From: Bacteroidota bacterium
Lineage (GTDB): Bacteria; Bacteroidota; Ignavibacteria; Ignavibacteriales; Ignavibacteriaceae
DNA length: 62,318 nucleotides
Assembly: GCA_023475265.1 (NCBI GenBank)
Contig: JAMCWE010000164.1
Location: forward strand, 1-62,318
Direction: 5' to 3'
Under the pieces are notes generated by a model. That model ran no database searches. It was given only the letters and a program-made list of their open reading frames with translations, and was not told the DNA's origin. A program made the translations under genes and the position numbers. Shown piece after piece: positions 17,964-26,595 of this stretch; the first letter of the stretch is position 1; every line of letters begins with the position of its first letter.

Positions 17964-18390
17964 AGATAAATTTTTTGTCCCGCGCCCGGTCCTTGGTGAA
18001 GTTGCTGCCGGCAATCCGTTGACAATTTATCCGGATGCAATTGATACGGTTGAGCTTCCGACTGTGGCCAGAATGCCTAAGGATTCTTTTCTGCTGAGAG
18101 TGAAAGGCGACAGCTTAAAAGACGCCTACATTTTTAGCGGCGATATTGTAATTGTTAATCCCAATCTTGAGCCGAAGAACGGGCAGATTGTAGTTGCAAT
18201 CTTTGATGACGCTGCGGTTGTGAAACGATTTTATAAAAAGAAAAACGAATCCTCTTCCGTAACCAAGATTGAATTGCTGTCGGAAAATCCGGATTACAAG
18301 CCAATCATTATAGAAAAAAATTATCTGAAGTTTAAGATTGTCGGTGTCGTTGTCGGAATTTACAGAAGCATGGAAAAGAAGGCAGGGTAA
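17953..18390 (+). CDS. lexA: LexA C-terminal S24 autoprotease domain (downstream fragment of split lexA)
   Basis: This carries the self-cleavage half of LexA, which is inactivated on contact with RecA filaments to derepress the SOS response. The Ala-Gly scissile site is intact (EVAAGNPL), as are the nucleophile serine (VKGDSLKDA) and the general-base lysine (AAVVKRFYKK). The C-terminal strands are complete. The frame overlaps the upstream half by 11 bases and its only available start is a TTG at 17953 without a ribosome binding site, so it is probably not translated independently. Both halves together equal a normal LexA of about 200 residues. All catalytic residues being preserved argues for a very recent mutation or a sequencing artefact. 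Confidence 0.75.
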   Translation: MTLEDKFFVPRPVLGEVAAGNPLTIYPDAIDTVELPTVARMPKDSFLLRVKGDSLKDAYIFSGDIVIVNPNLEPKNGQIVVAIFDDAAVVKRFYKKKNESSSVTKIELLSENPDYKPIIIEKNYLKFKIVGVVVGIYRSMEKKAG

Positions 18391-18653
18391 GTCAATTAAC
18401 AATTAAAAATTCAAAATGAAAAATTAAAAACCGTATATGCACAGGTAAATTGCATGCATGATTATAATTTAGAGTTCAAGATCAAGTTTAAGTTTCAAAC
18501 TGCACCATGAATTATAATCCCGGATGTTAAATACTTATCCATGTTTCTGTATAACGTAAATTATTACTGAAGTTTTTGTTAACCAGGTCTCAAAACTATT
18601 AAAAAGTTATTTCTATTGTTGCTCATTCCATTAAGCAAAAGAAGGCGTTCAAG

Positions 18654-20528
18654 ATGATCATCAGGCTACTTTTTGAAAAGATAAATCAAAATTTCATTTC
18701 AATAATAAAATTCATATCAGTATTACTTGTTTTTATTTTCTTTGCGGCTTCTCCGGAATTGTCTGCTCAGGTTTTATCTGAATATCGGCTAAACGATATT
18801 ATTGTTACTGCAAGCAGAACTCCAACTTCATTTTCAGATCTTACAAGAAATGTTATTATAATCGGACCGGAAGAAATTAAAGATGCACCGGTAAACAGCG
18901 TTCAAGGATTGCTTCAATATGCGGCTGGAGTTGATTTACAGCAGCGGGGTGTTGACGGTGTGCAAGGCGATGTAAGCATTAGAGGCGGTTCATTTGAAGA
19001 GACTTTAATTATGATTGACGGTGTTAGCGTAAACGATCCGCAGACCGGTCATCATAATTTAAATTTGCCTGTTACACTTGATGACATTCAACGAATTGAA
19101 ATCTTAAAAGGTCCCGGTTCAAGCGTGTACGGCGCAAATGCCTTCAGCGGAATAATTAATATTATTACAAAAAAGAGCAGTGCCAAATCGCTTTCACTTG
19201 AAACGAGCGGCGGGCAGAACGGCTACTACGACGGCTTAATTCACGCATCTCTGCCGGTTGGAATTTTGAATAATCATATTTCTTTGTCCAAACAAAAATC
19301 CGATGGATACATGCACAACACCGAATTTGATATAACCGATTTTACTTACGGCTCATCGATTAGCAGCGGCAGCAGCAATGTGAATTTATTGTTCGGATAT
19401 AATGATAAGAAGTTTGGAGCGAACAGTTATTACTCGGTGCTTTTCCCAAATCAATGGGAACATACCACCACTAAGCTGCTGAATTTAAACGGCAGCTTTG
19501 GCAGCGAATCATTTTTAGTTTTGCCTAAAGTTTACTGGCGGCATAATGACGACAATTATATTCTCGACTATACTAATCCGGCGTTTTACGAGAACAATCA
19601 CCATACAGATGTTTACGGCGCTGAAGTTCAGGCTTCTATTGTGTCAAATATCGGCATTACTTCTTTCGGCGGCGAATATAACACCGATAAAATTGTAAGC
19701 AACAATCTCGGAAATCATTCTCGTGTGAAGAAAGGAATTTTTGCCGAACAGAAAATTTCTCCACTGGATGATTTTACAGTAATCGCCGACGCATATGCGT
19801 ATGATTATTCCGATATCGGCTGGAAGCTCTGGCCAGGAATCAATCTCGGATATAATGTTGCAAAGGATGTAAGATTGTACGGCTCCATTGGTGAAGCGTT
19901 CCGCATTCCAACTTATACTGAGCTCTATTATTCTTCTCCGGCAAGTGTAGGAAATCCAAACCTTCAGACTGAAGAAACGGTTGACTACGAAATCGGATTA
20001 AACACTTTGCATCCGGAGTACAATGCAAGAGCAAGCATCTTTTACAAGCAAGGAAAAAATTTAATAGATTGGGTAAGAGCAAGCAGCACGCAGCCGTGGA
20101 CAGCGAGAAATATTACAAAGATTAATACTGCCGGAGTGGAACTAAACCTGGAAGTTGATCCTTCGGCATTGATAAAAAATTTCCCAATTTACAAAGCAAG
20201 CTTAGATTATACTTATTTAAACTCAAGCCAGGTTGCGGATGAATTCCAATCACAATACCTGCTGCAGTATCTTCGTCATCAATTAATTGTGAATGTTGAA
20301 AACAATTGGTGGGCAGGCATTCGGCAAAGCTGGGAATTACGTTATGAAAGCCGGGTAAACGCTGCTGACAATTTTCTTGTCGATACGCAGTTGTCCCGCA
20401 GCTTTAATCAATGGAAAATTTTTGTGAAAGCAACAAACCTGTTTGATAAATCTTATTACGAAGTAAGCGGGGTGCCGCTGCCGGGAAGATGGATTACCGC
20501 GGGAATCAAATTAAATATAGGTGAATGA
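18654..20528 (+). CDS. TonB-dependent outer-membrane receptor (BtuB/siderophore type)
   Basis: Signal segment at about 15-40 ending ELSAQ, a TonB-box-like start (LNDIIVTASRTP), a plug domain at about 50-165 (NVIIIGPEEIKDAPVNSVQ, then VSIRGGSFEETLIMIDG and ILKGPGSSVYGANAFSGIINI), and a beta-barrel to the C-terminus, which ends in a strand GRWITAGIKLNIGE. At 624 residues it is of the BtuB/CirA size class and lacks a carboxypeptidase-regulatory domain. Substrate is unknown: I find no cobalamin riboswitch in the 263-base upstream spacer. It precedes the sigma-factor operon by 99 bases, but nothing shows co-transcription. Confidence 0.85.
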   Translation: MIIRLLFEKINQNFISIIKFISVLLVFIFFAASPELSAQVLSEYRLNDIIVTASRTPTSFSDLTRNVIIIGPEEIKDAPVNSVQGLLQYAAGVDLQQRGVDGVQGDVSIRGGSFEETLIMIDGVSVNDPQTGHHNLNLPVTLDDIQRIEILKGPGSSVYGANAFSGIINIITKKSSAKSLSLETSGGQNGYYDGLIHASLPVGILNNHISLSKQKSDGYMHNTEFDITDFTYGSSISSGSSNVNLLFGYNDKKFGANSYYSVLFPNQWEHTTTKLLNLNGSFGSESFLVLPKVYWRHNDDNYILDYTNPAFYENNHHTDVYGAEVQASIVSNIGITSFGGEYNTDKIVSNNLGNHSRVKKGIFAEQKISPLDDFTVIADAYAYDYSDIGWKLWPGINLGYNVAKDVRLYGSIGEAFRIPTYTELYYSSPASVGNPNLQTEETVDYEIGLNTLHPEYNARASIFYKQGKNLIDWVRASSTQPWTARNITKINTAGVELNLEVDPSALIKNFPIYKASLDYTYLNSSQVADEFQSQYLLQYLRHQLIVNVENNWWAGIRQSWELRYESRVNAADNFLVDTQLSRSFNQWKIFVKATNLFDKSYYEVSGVPLPGRWITAGIKLNIGE

Positions 20529-20627
20529 AATAGCGATGTAGAAGTTTGATTAATCAAACTTCTACAATTAATAATTTACAACTCTCCGTAACTTTTCGCC
20601 ATCTCATCTGTCTATTTCAATAAACGA

Positions 20628-21131
20628 ATGAATAAAATTATTCTGCAAAACAAAAAAGAAAATATCTCGCTGCCGGAGCTTTATGAAAGATATTCAAAAG
20701 ATATCTTCAAATATTCATTCAGCATCTTAAAGAATAATGAAGAAGCGGAAGATGCAGTTCATGAAGTCTTTGTAAAATATGCGGAGAGCGAGAATTCATT
20801 CAAGGGCGAATGCAGCTATAAAACCTGGCTCTTAATTATAACAAGGAATTATTGCTTCAGCAGGATAAGAAATAAAAACTTTAGGAATGAAGATATTGAC
20901 GATGAGAATTTCAGAGGAAGCTTTGAACCGGATTACGATTCGCATATCTCTTTACGCGATGCATTGATGAAATTATCCGAAGAGCATAATGAGCTTATCT
21001 ATCTGAAAGAGTATGAAGGATTTTCTTACAAAGAGATTGCTGAAATTACAAAGCTAAGCCTGGAAAATGTGAAGATAAAATTATTCAGAGCAAGACAAGA
21101 ATTAAGAAAAATTTTGAAAGGTGATGGTTAA
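20628..21131 (+). CDS. ECF-family RNA polymerase sigma factor
   Basis: Sigma-70 family, extracytoplasmic-function group, 167 residues. Region 2 (about 15-80) has the usual pattern YSKDIFKYSFSILKNNEEAEDAVHEVFVKY, and region 4 (about 105-160) has ELIYLKEYEGFSYKEIAEITKLSLENVKIKLFRARQEL split by a helix-turn-helix. The next gene encodes a zinc anti-sigma factor whose start overlaps or abuts this stop, the normal paired arrangement. It should direct transcription of an envelope-stress or surface regulon that probably includes the following two secreted proteins. Confidence 0.9.
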   Translation: MNKIILQNKKENISLPELYERYSKDIFKYSFSILKNNEEAEDAVHEVFVKYAESENSFKGECSYKTWLLIITRNYCFSRIRNKNFRNEDIDDENFRGSFEPDYDSHISLRDALMKLSEEHNELIYLKEYEGFSYKEIAEITKLSLENVKIKLFRARQELRKILKGDG

Positions 21132-21132
21132 G

Positions 21133-22077
21133 ATGAAACATTATGAATTAGAAATAAGCCAGTTTATGGATAACGAATTACCAGCGGATGAACAGAAAGA
21201 ACTGTTCATACATTTATCCGGATGTGAAGATTGCCGGGAAACTCTTTCTGATTTTATGGAGACGAAGAAAGAATCCAAATCGTTTTATAATGAATTAGAT
21301 GCAGAATTAAAATCTGTAAAACTGTCTGCTGCTGTTCAACAGAAGAGAGAGAAAAATATTTATAAGACTTCATTTTACTTTTCTGCGGCAGCATCGATTA
21401 TCCTCGGAATTTTATTTCTTATGCGTCAATCAAATAGCGCTCAGATTGAGAAGCAATATTTAATGCTTGAGGCAAAATATAACGAGCTTAATATAGAACA
21501 TGATTCAGTTAAAAAGGAAAAGATAAAAACCGGACTGGAAGCAAAAAGCTTATCGTTCGCTGTAGATAAAAATAAAATAATGAAGAAACACCCTATCAAT
21601 CAGCTTATTACTGATTCTAATAAGTCAGAAGCTATTGATTCTCAAAACAATCCGATTGCTTATAATGAAGTTAATGTCCAAAACCCTGGTCCAATACATT
21701 TTGTTGGGGTAAATAATGCATACAACCAAAAGGATATAAATGCGATCGTTAAAAATGTTCTCGACTCTTTGCAGAGGCCGGAATTTTATACAAGAGATTT
21801 ATTCTACCGAAAAACTCCTTATGTTAAGAATGGGAAAATTTTAATTGATACTTCCTTCGTACGCGACTTATTTCTGCGGAAACATTTAGATAAATACTTT
21901 TATAGTCCTTCATCAAAGCATAGAGAAGAAAATTTAGCAATTAATAAAACGGTAAAAGATTCGTCACCTGATATCCATGGAAATAATTATTTCAAGCCTT
22001 TAAGAAGGTCTCAAAATATTCGTGTAGTACAGGTGACAAAAAATGATTTTCTAACACCGCAAATAGTAGGCAATTAA
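21133..22077 (+). CDS. Zinc-finger transmembrane anti-sigma factor
   Basis: The N-terminal domain (MKHYELEISQFMDNELPADE) contains the zf-HC2 motif HLSGCEDC, which binds zinc and holds the ECF sigma factor. A single membrane span follows at about 80-103 (FYFSAAASIILGILFLM) and a periplasmic domain of about 200 residues with a heptad-like stretch (YLMLEAKYNELNIEHDSVKKEK) makes up the rest. I chose ATG 21133, preceded by AAAGGTGATGG; ATG 21124 overlaps the sigma stop and would add three residues. The anti-sigma role is well supported. A membrane-anchored anti-sigma of this kind is normally cleaved by site-1/site-2 or PrsW-type proteases; a PrsW homologue is encoded at 32775-33734, but no direct link is shown. 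Confidence 0.85.
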   Translation: MKHYELEISQFMDNELPADEQKELFIHLSGCEDCRETLSDFMETKKESKSFYNELDAELKSVKLSAAVQQKREKNIYKTSFYFSAAASIILGILFLMRQSNSAQIEKQYLMLEAKYNELNIEHDSVKKEKIKTGLEAKSLSFAVDKNKIMKKHPINQLITDSNKSEAIDSQNNPIAYNEVNVQNPGPIHFVGVNNAYNQKDINAIVKNVLDSLQRPEFYTRDLFYRKTPYVKNGKILIDTSFVRDLFLRKHLDKYFYSPSSKHREENLAINKTVKDSSPDIHGNNYFKPLRRSQNIRVVQVTKNDFLTPQIVGN

Positions 22078-22078
22078 A

Positions 22079-23350
22079 TTGAACCGAGTAAAATATTTAT
22101 TATTTACAATTGTTGTCTCTTTAATTTCTTTCATTACTGCTTTAGCCCAATCTAGTAATTATGTCCTGGATTTTAAAGCTGTAATAAAATCAAACGATGG
22201 AATACAAAAGCTTGTCTTATTCAACCGCGGGAATATTGATGACGTAATTGAAGGTTATATTCTTATCACTAGAGGCAATCATAATATTGAAGGCCGCATT
22301 CAAAAAGGCGGGTTTAATTTTCTTGATCCTAAAGTTTTTGAATTAGGTTTGGCAAGCCTTCAACGTACGTGGGTAAAAAATAACTTCCCTATAAAAGATA
22401 TAGAAACCATGACAAACGGTGTTGATGTAGAAAAAGTTTATTCTTTTGAAATAACACCGGAGATTTTAAACACCCAAAGCGATACCTTAAGTTTTTTTAT
22501 AAAGGGTGTCTTTTACGATCTTACAAAACAAAATGATAAGTATAGTGAATTTAATTTGAACTACGACGTAAATCTAAGTTATAAGCTTTTTAAAGTTCCA
22601 TTTAATAAATCTATCCCGCTGGATTTTTTCAATGAACAATTTAAAGATTATAGCTGTTCAGTTATATTTTCAAAAATTAAAAAGCCGGAAGAATATTTAT
22701 CTATACAAAACAATCAGCCCTTGTTTAACGGCATTAAGCAGTCTGCTGCCGAGTCCACTCTGCCGCCTGATGCACGGTTTAAAATCGGGGCGGAATATAT
22801 GAGAACCAATGCGGACAATCAAACTCACAGCATAGTTTTTTCACCTTCCGGTTATTTGATGAGGATACAGCAGCATTCCTTAATCCCGGTTAATGAGTTG
22901 GTCGATAAACAATTTGATCAAAAAGTAGATTTGCCGGTTGATGCTTACCATGCAGAGTTATCTTTCCCTTTTCAACTTTATAATAAAGAAAAGTCTGAGC
23001 TTTATAAAAGCTATAAAACCAAAAAAGAAATATTCAGATCGAAGTATAATGTTGTGGTAGTACCGATTGCCTTAGATGCGGACACGCTTACTGCGGATTT
23101 ATTTTTAAACTACTCCAAGATAACGCTGAATGATAACATTCCAAGATGGACGCCGATAAAGAAGCGGGTAAAATTAATTCAAGGGCTTCCCCTGGCAATA
23201 GATCTTCCAAAAGAAAACTGGAGCGCTAACTTTACGAGAGACGGCGAAAGATATGATATATATGGTTACTCTGATTATGAAAGATATGTAAATGAGTATT
23301 TATTAATTTCATTCGATTCAATAAAACAAATTAATGGGAACCAAAAATGA
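22079..23350 (+). CDS. Secreted protein of unknown function, in ECF sigma operon
   Basis: Signal peptide at 1-23 (YLLFTIVVSLISFITALA). The mature protein of about 400 residues is rich in beta-strand pattern and charged residues; I recognise no domain or catalytic motif. The gene starts with a TTG one base after the anti-sigma stop and overlaps the next gene by four bases (ATGA), so it is translationally coupled within the sigma/anti-sigma operon. It could be an effector of that regulon or an additional sensor that modulates the anti-sigma factor in the periplasm; neither can be decided from sequence. Confidence 0.7.
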   Translation: MNRVKYLLFTIVVSLISFITALAQSSNYVLDFKAVIKSNDGIQKLVLFNRGNIDDVIEGYILITRGNHNIEGRIQKGGFNFLDPKVFELGLASLQRTWVKNNFPIKDIETMTNGVDVEKVYSFEITPEILNTQSDTLSFFIKGVFYDLTKQNDKYSEFNLNYDVNLSYKLFKVPFNKSIPLDFFNEQFKDYSCSVIFSKIKKPEEYLSIQNNQPLFNGIKQSAAESTLPPDARFKIGAEYMRTNADNQTHSIVFSPSGYLMRIQQHSLIPVNELVDKQFDQKVDLPVDAYHAELSFPFQLYNKEKSELYKSYKTKKEIFRSKYNVVVVPIALDADTLTADLFLNYSKITLNDNIPRWTPIKKRVKLIQGLPLAIDLPKENWSANFTRDGERYDIYGYSDYERYVNEYLLISFDSIKQINGNQK

Positions 23351-23919
23351 AAAAAATATTTATAATTATTTTTATCTCAGCGATTTCTCTTTTTGCTCAA
23401 GAAAATAATAAAGGAAGAATCAGTCTGGTTTTTAACGGCGGAAAAATTGATTTGCCTATAAATACCGTAACAATAATGAAGCAGAATAACATTATTATAA
23501 GTGTAAGGGCTGAACACAATGATAGTACTTCTCAACAAATGGTTTCGCTTGAATTAGGATTTAGAAAATTATCAACTGAAGGAGGTGGAATAAACGAAAG
23601 CTTCAGAATTGATATTAATGTAAGAGATAATTCTAAATTATCGGGCAAAGATTTATCCGTGTGGTGGTTTGATTATAATAAAGATCCTTTAAAAGAAAAA
23701 GAAGCAAAAGAATCTGCCCATTACGGAGTTTTTAATAAAGGAGAAAGAGTCAGCTGGGAAATAAATACTCTTTCGCTTAGAATTAATGCAACAAAAATAA
23801 TTTACGATGGTAATAATCTGAAAATCATAGGTGAATTTAGTGGTACTTTTAGGTCAACTTTAGCAAAGGATAAAGAAATTTCTGAAATCAAAGACGGTAA
23901 ATTCGAAATAATAATTTAG
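23347..23919 (+). CDS. Small secreted protein of unknown function, last gene of ECF operon
   Basis: Signal peptide at 1-17 (MKKIFIIIFISAISLFA). The mature 170 residues show beta-strand alternation (GRISLVFNGGKIDLPINTVT, VSLELGFRKL, LKIIGEFSGTF), suggesting a small beta-sandwich. No family is recognised. It overlaps the gene before it by ATGA, and the inverted repeat at 23930-23963 lies just beyond its stop. Confidence 0.7.
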   Translation: MKKIFIIIFISAISLFAQENNKGRISLVFNGGKIDLPINTVTIMKQNNIIISVRAEHNDSTSQQMVSLELGFRKLSTEGGGINESFRIDINVRDNSKLSGKDLSVWWFDYNKDPLKEKEAKESAHYGVFNKGERVSWEINTLSLRINATKIIYDGNNLKIIGEFSGTFRSTLAKDKEISEIKDGKFEIII

Positions 23920-23929
23920 CTTAATCAAG

Positions 23930-23963
23930 ATACCCAATCCCGATTCAATCGGGAGGGAGGTAT
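23930..23963. terminator. Inverted repeat between convergent genes, probable bidirectional terminator
   Basis: TCCCGATT (23938-23945), a single C, then AATCGGGA (23947-23954) is a perfect stem, extended by ATACC (23930-23934) pairing with GGTAT (23959-23963). It lies between genes that converge from both sides. The T-tract after it is interrupted, so termination is likely but not certain. Confidence 0.5.
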
Positions 23964-24040
23964 TTCATTTCTTCAATTTTATCCTTTTTAAGCAAAATTC
24001 AACTATTTCAAATCAAAATAGCTGTATTTCATTTTTTTAT

Positions 24041-24207
24041 AAGCCTGTAAAGTATAGAACAGCCTTGTAAAGAAAGTTTATAGCCCTGCTAAGAATTTAA
24101 TAGAGCTGTTATAAAAGTCAATAACATTATAAGCTAAGTTTATAGTGCTATGAAGAAAGTTATTAGTACTGTATGGAAGGTTTATAAAGCTATTTAAAAA
24201 TATTAAT
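24041..24207. repeat. Degenerate tandem repeat, period about 21 bp
   Basis: About seven recognisable units start at 24041, 24061, 24082, 24102, 24123, 24144 and 24164, with a decayed eighth at 24186. Units vary around AGCCTTGTAAAGAAAGTTTAT and are 20-22 bp long. They fill the space between the probable terminator and the convergent HIT gene. No ORF runs through them on either strand. Confidence 0.6.
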
Positions 24208-24554
24208 CATCCCGGAGGCCATTTCATTTGTCTGCCGCCTAACAGATGCATGTGCAGATGATAGACATCCTGCCCACCGTTGTTTCCACAATTAAAGACT
24301 AATCTAAAACCATTCTGATCAATTTTCATTTCCTTTGCAATTTTGTTTGCGGCATCAAATAATTCGCCAAGAATCTGCGAGTGCTTTCTTCCATCGATGT
24401 CTGTTACTTTTGCTATTTCAAGTTTTGGAATAATTAATACATGAACTGGCGCCTGCGGTTTGATATCCCTAAATGCGAGCACGTTGTCGGTTTCATAAAC
24501 GATGTCGGCAGGAATTTCGCGCTTTATAATTTTTGAAAAGATTGTGTCGCTCAT
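24207..24554 (-). CDS. HIT family nucleotide-binding hydrolase (HinT type)
   Basis: Full-length histidine-triad protein of 115 residues. The triad HLHMHLLGG near the C-terminus is complete, and the N-terminal FSKIIKREIPADIVYETDNVLAFRDIKPQAPVHVLIIPK is characteristic of the HinT branch, which hydrolyses adenosine phosphoramidates such as AMP-lysine. The gene follows the NtrC-type regulator by two bases and probably forms an operon with it. Its 3' end reaches the tandem-repeat region. Confidence 0.92.
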   Translation of the reverse strand: MSDTIFSKIIKREIPADIVYETDNVLAFRDIKPQAPVHVLIIPKLEIAKVTDIDGRKHSQILGELFDAANKIAKEMKIDQNGFRLVFNCGNNGGQDVYHLHMHLLGGRQMKWPPG

Positions 24555-24556
24555 TG

Positions 24557-25912
24557 TTATTCTTCCTTCTCGATTCCGAATTTTTTCATTTTATTATACA
24601 AATGACTGCGCTGAATATCAAGCACCTCGGCAGTCTTGCTTATGTTCCAGTCATTTGCTTTTAGCTGTTTAATAATGAATGCCTTCTCGGCTTTATCTTT
24701 AAATTCCTGGAATGAATTGCTTGTGTCGATTATATCTCCAAGAGAAGTCTTACCGGTTGAGAATAAAAATTCAATATCTTTTTTTGAAATTTCCTTCTTA
24801 TCAATTAAGATGATAATTCTTTCAATTGCATTACGCAGCTCTCTAACGTTACCGCTCCATGAAAGTGATTGTAAAAACCTTATTGTATCTTCTGAAAAAC
24901 GGACAGCAGGTTTTTTGTGTCTTGCAGCAATATCACTTGCAAAATGGGAGATAAGTATTTGAATGTCTTCAATTCTTTCTCTCAAAGGTGGAATTTGAAT
25001 TGGTATAACATTCAACCGGTGAAAAAGATCTTCTCTAAAATTCCCTTTCTCAATTTCTTCTTTTAGATTTTTATTAGTAGCTGAAATTATTCTAACATCA
25101 ACTACAATTTTTTTTGTGCTGCCGACTCGCTCTATTTTCCCGTCTTCAATTGCACGCAAAACTTTGGCTTGAGCTTGTAAACTCATATCTCCGACTTCAT
25201 CCAGGAAAATTGTACCTTTGTTTGCAAGCTCGAACTTTCCAATCCGCTGCTGTATCGCGCCGGTGAATGAACCTTTCTCGTGTCCGAAGAGTTCCGATTC
25301 AATTAATTCATTTGGAATGGCGGCGCAGTTCACTTCGATAAAAGGTTTGTCTTTCCTTTGACTTTTGTTGTGTATCGCTCTAGCAACGAGCTCTTTACCT
25401 GTCCCATTCTCACCGGTAATAAGAACACGAGTATCAATCGGTGCTACACGATCGATTATTTCCAAAATATTTTTGATGACTTTACTATCACCAAGAATTT
25501 CTCCCTCAGCTTGCAGCGACTTCTTAATTTCTTTATTCTCGGTAAGTAAGTTGTATTGATCAACAGCGTTCCTTACACTTATTAAAAGCTTGTCCCTGTC
25601 AATTGGCTTTTCTATAAAATCAAAAGCGCCAAGCTTTGTTGCTTTAATTGCATTCTCAATACTGCCGTGAGCAGATATGATTATAACCGATGCATTCGAA
25701 TTATTTTCCTTGATCCTTTTGAGAACTTCAAACCCGCTCATCTCCGGCATTTGAATATCAAGAAGCAGACAAGCGAATTCATTAGCAAAGAATTTTTCCA
25801 ATCCTGCTTTTGAGCTGTTTGAATATTCAACCGGATAATCTTCATATTCGAGGATCATTTTTATGCTTTCGCAAATTTCCTTTTCGTCATCTATAATTAA
25901 TATTGTGTTCAT
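24557..25912 (-). CDS. NtrC-family sigma-54-dependent response regulator
   Basis: Receiver at about 5-120 (ILIIDDEKE, phosphoacceptor in LLLDIQMPEM, KPID lysine), AAA+ ATPase at about 140-375 with Walker A (ITGENGTGKE), the sigma-54 contact loop GSFTGA, Walker B (GTIFLDEVG) and arginine finger region, and a C-terminal Fis-type helix-turn-helix (NISKTAEVLDIQRSHLYNKMKKF). It should activate sigma-54 promoters when phosphorylated. The ATG at 25912 overlaps the stop of the upstream gene by four bases, which supports this start over the TTG at 25927. No cognate kinase is adjacent; the HisKA_2 kinase at 53160 is the only kinase with an intact catalytic domain in the window. Confidence 0.93.
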   Translation of the reverse strand: MNTILIIDDEKEICESIKMILEYEDYPVEYSNSSKAGLEKFFANEFACLLLDIQMPEMSGFEVLKRIKENNSNASVIIISAHGSIENAIKATKLGAFDFIEKPIDRDKLLISVRNAVDQYNLLTENKEIKKSLQAEGEILGDSKVIKNILEIIDRVAPIDTRVLITGENGTGKELVARAIHNKSQRKDKPFIEVNCAAIPNELIESELFGHEKGSFTGAIQQRIGKFELANKGTIFLDEVGDMSLQAQAKVLRAIEDGKIERVGSTKKIVVDVRIISATNKNLKEEIEKGNFREDLFHRLNVIPIQIPPLRERIEDIQILISHFASDIAARHKKPAVRFSEDTIRFLQSLSWSGNVRELRNAIERIIILIDKKEISKKDIEFLFSTGKTSLGDIIDTSNSFQEFKDKAEKAFIIKQLKANDWNISKTAEVLDIQRSHLYNKMKKFGIEKEE

Positions 25913-26562
25913 AAATGGTATCTGCAATAAAATAGTGAAAGAATAATCATTACTTGAGAGGGGAGAATATTCTTATCTCTTTTAAGAACCCTGCCGAAAA
26001 TATTTCCTAAAATGTTTGTTCGTAAATCTCTACTATCTATCGAATTCTGAACTTCGAAATCTTGTTCAAATACTTCTACAAAATAACCAATAACCTTTCC
26101 TAAATCAAAAATATTTGATGAATAGGAAATGAAAGCGCTGCCGAAGAAATGCGCCAGCTTATCTTTATCTCCATAATTATCTGATGGAGTATCGAAGAAA
26201 AGTCTTTTGGGTAGGTTTTCATCTTTCTTCTGAAATATTTCTTCTTGTGCTGATGGCAGTCGATAGGTAATAATTTCTCCGATAAGTGGAACCTTCAGTT
26301 TAACTTTGTTATAAGGTATTGCGGAAAAAGTTAATGCGAACAAAGCTTCTTGAAAATTAAATTTCTCATAGCTAAGCGCTCGAAGATAAATCGTATCTGT
26401 CAGCGCTAAATCATTATTTGTTTCTTTAAGTGAATTGTAGTAATCCGAGGCAACAAAATTTGAAATATAATTTATTGCTTTGGATAATTTGCTTTGCTGA
26501 CAAAATGCCGAAGTCGGAAGAATAATTATCAATAATAAAAAAACAATCCGGTAATTCAACAT
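25909..26562 (-). CDS. Secreted or periplasmic protein, DUF2279/YfiM-like
   Basis: Signal peptide at 1-21 (IVFLLLIIILPTSAFC) with a cysteine at the end that could be lipid-modified. The C-terminal half has the pattern DKLAHFFGSAFISY followed by an acidic EVFEQDFEVQ segment, reminiscent of DUF2279/YfiM-type proteins. Function is unknown. It is translationally coupled (ATGA) to the NtrC-type regulator downstream, an unusual partner for a regulator and possibly a sensor of its stimulus. Confidence 0.55.
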   Translation of the reverse strand: MLNYRIVFLLLIIILPTSAFCQQSKLSKAINYISNFVASDYYNSLKETNNDLALTDTIYLRALSYEKFNFQEALFALTFSAIPYNKVKLKVPLIGEIITYRLPSAQEEIFQKKDENLPKRLFFDTPSDNYGDKDKLAHFFGSAFISYSSNIFDLGKVIGYFVEVFEQDFEVQNSIDSRDLRTNILGNIFGRVLKRDKNILPSQVMIILSLFYCRYHL

Positions 26563-26595
26563 ATACCAAGGGGGGATTTTAAAGAAGACATATTT

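Noticed and set aside
18391-18653. Possible cobalamin riboswitch before the TonB receptor gene
   Set aside because: I searched for the B12-box core and neighbouring conserved segments and found none.
19599-19614. CCATACAGATG match to the lexA palindrome within the TonB receptor gene
   Set aside because: Only the left half is preserved; it is coding sequence and the symmetry is lost.
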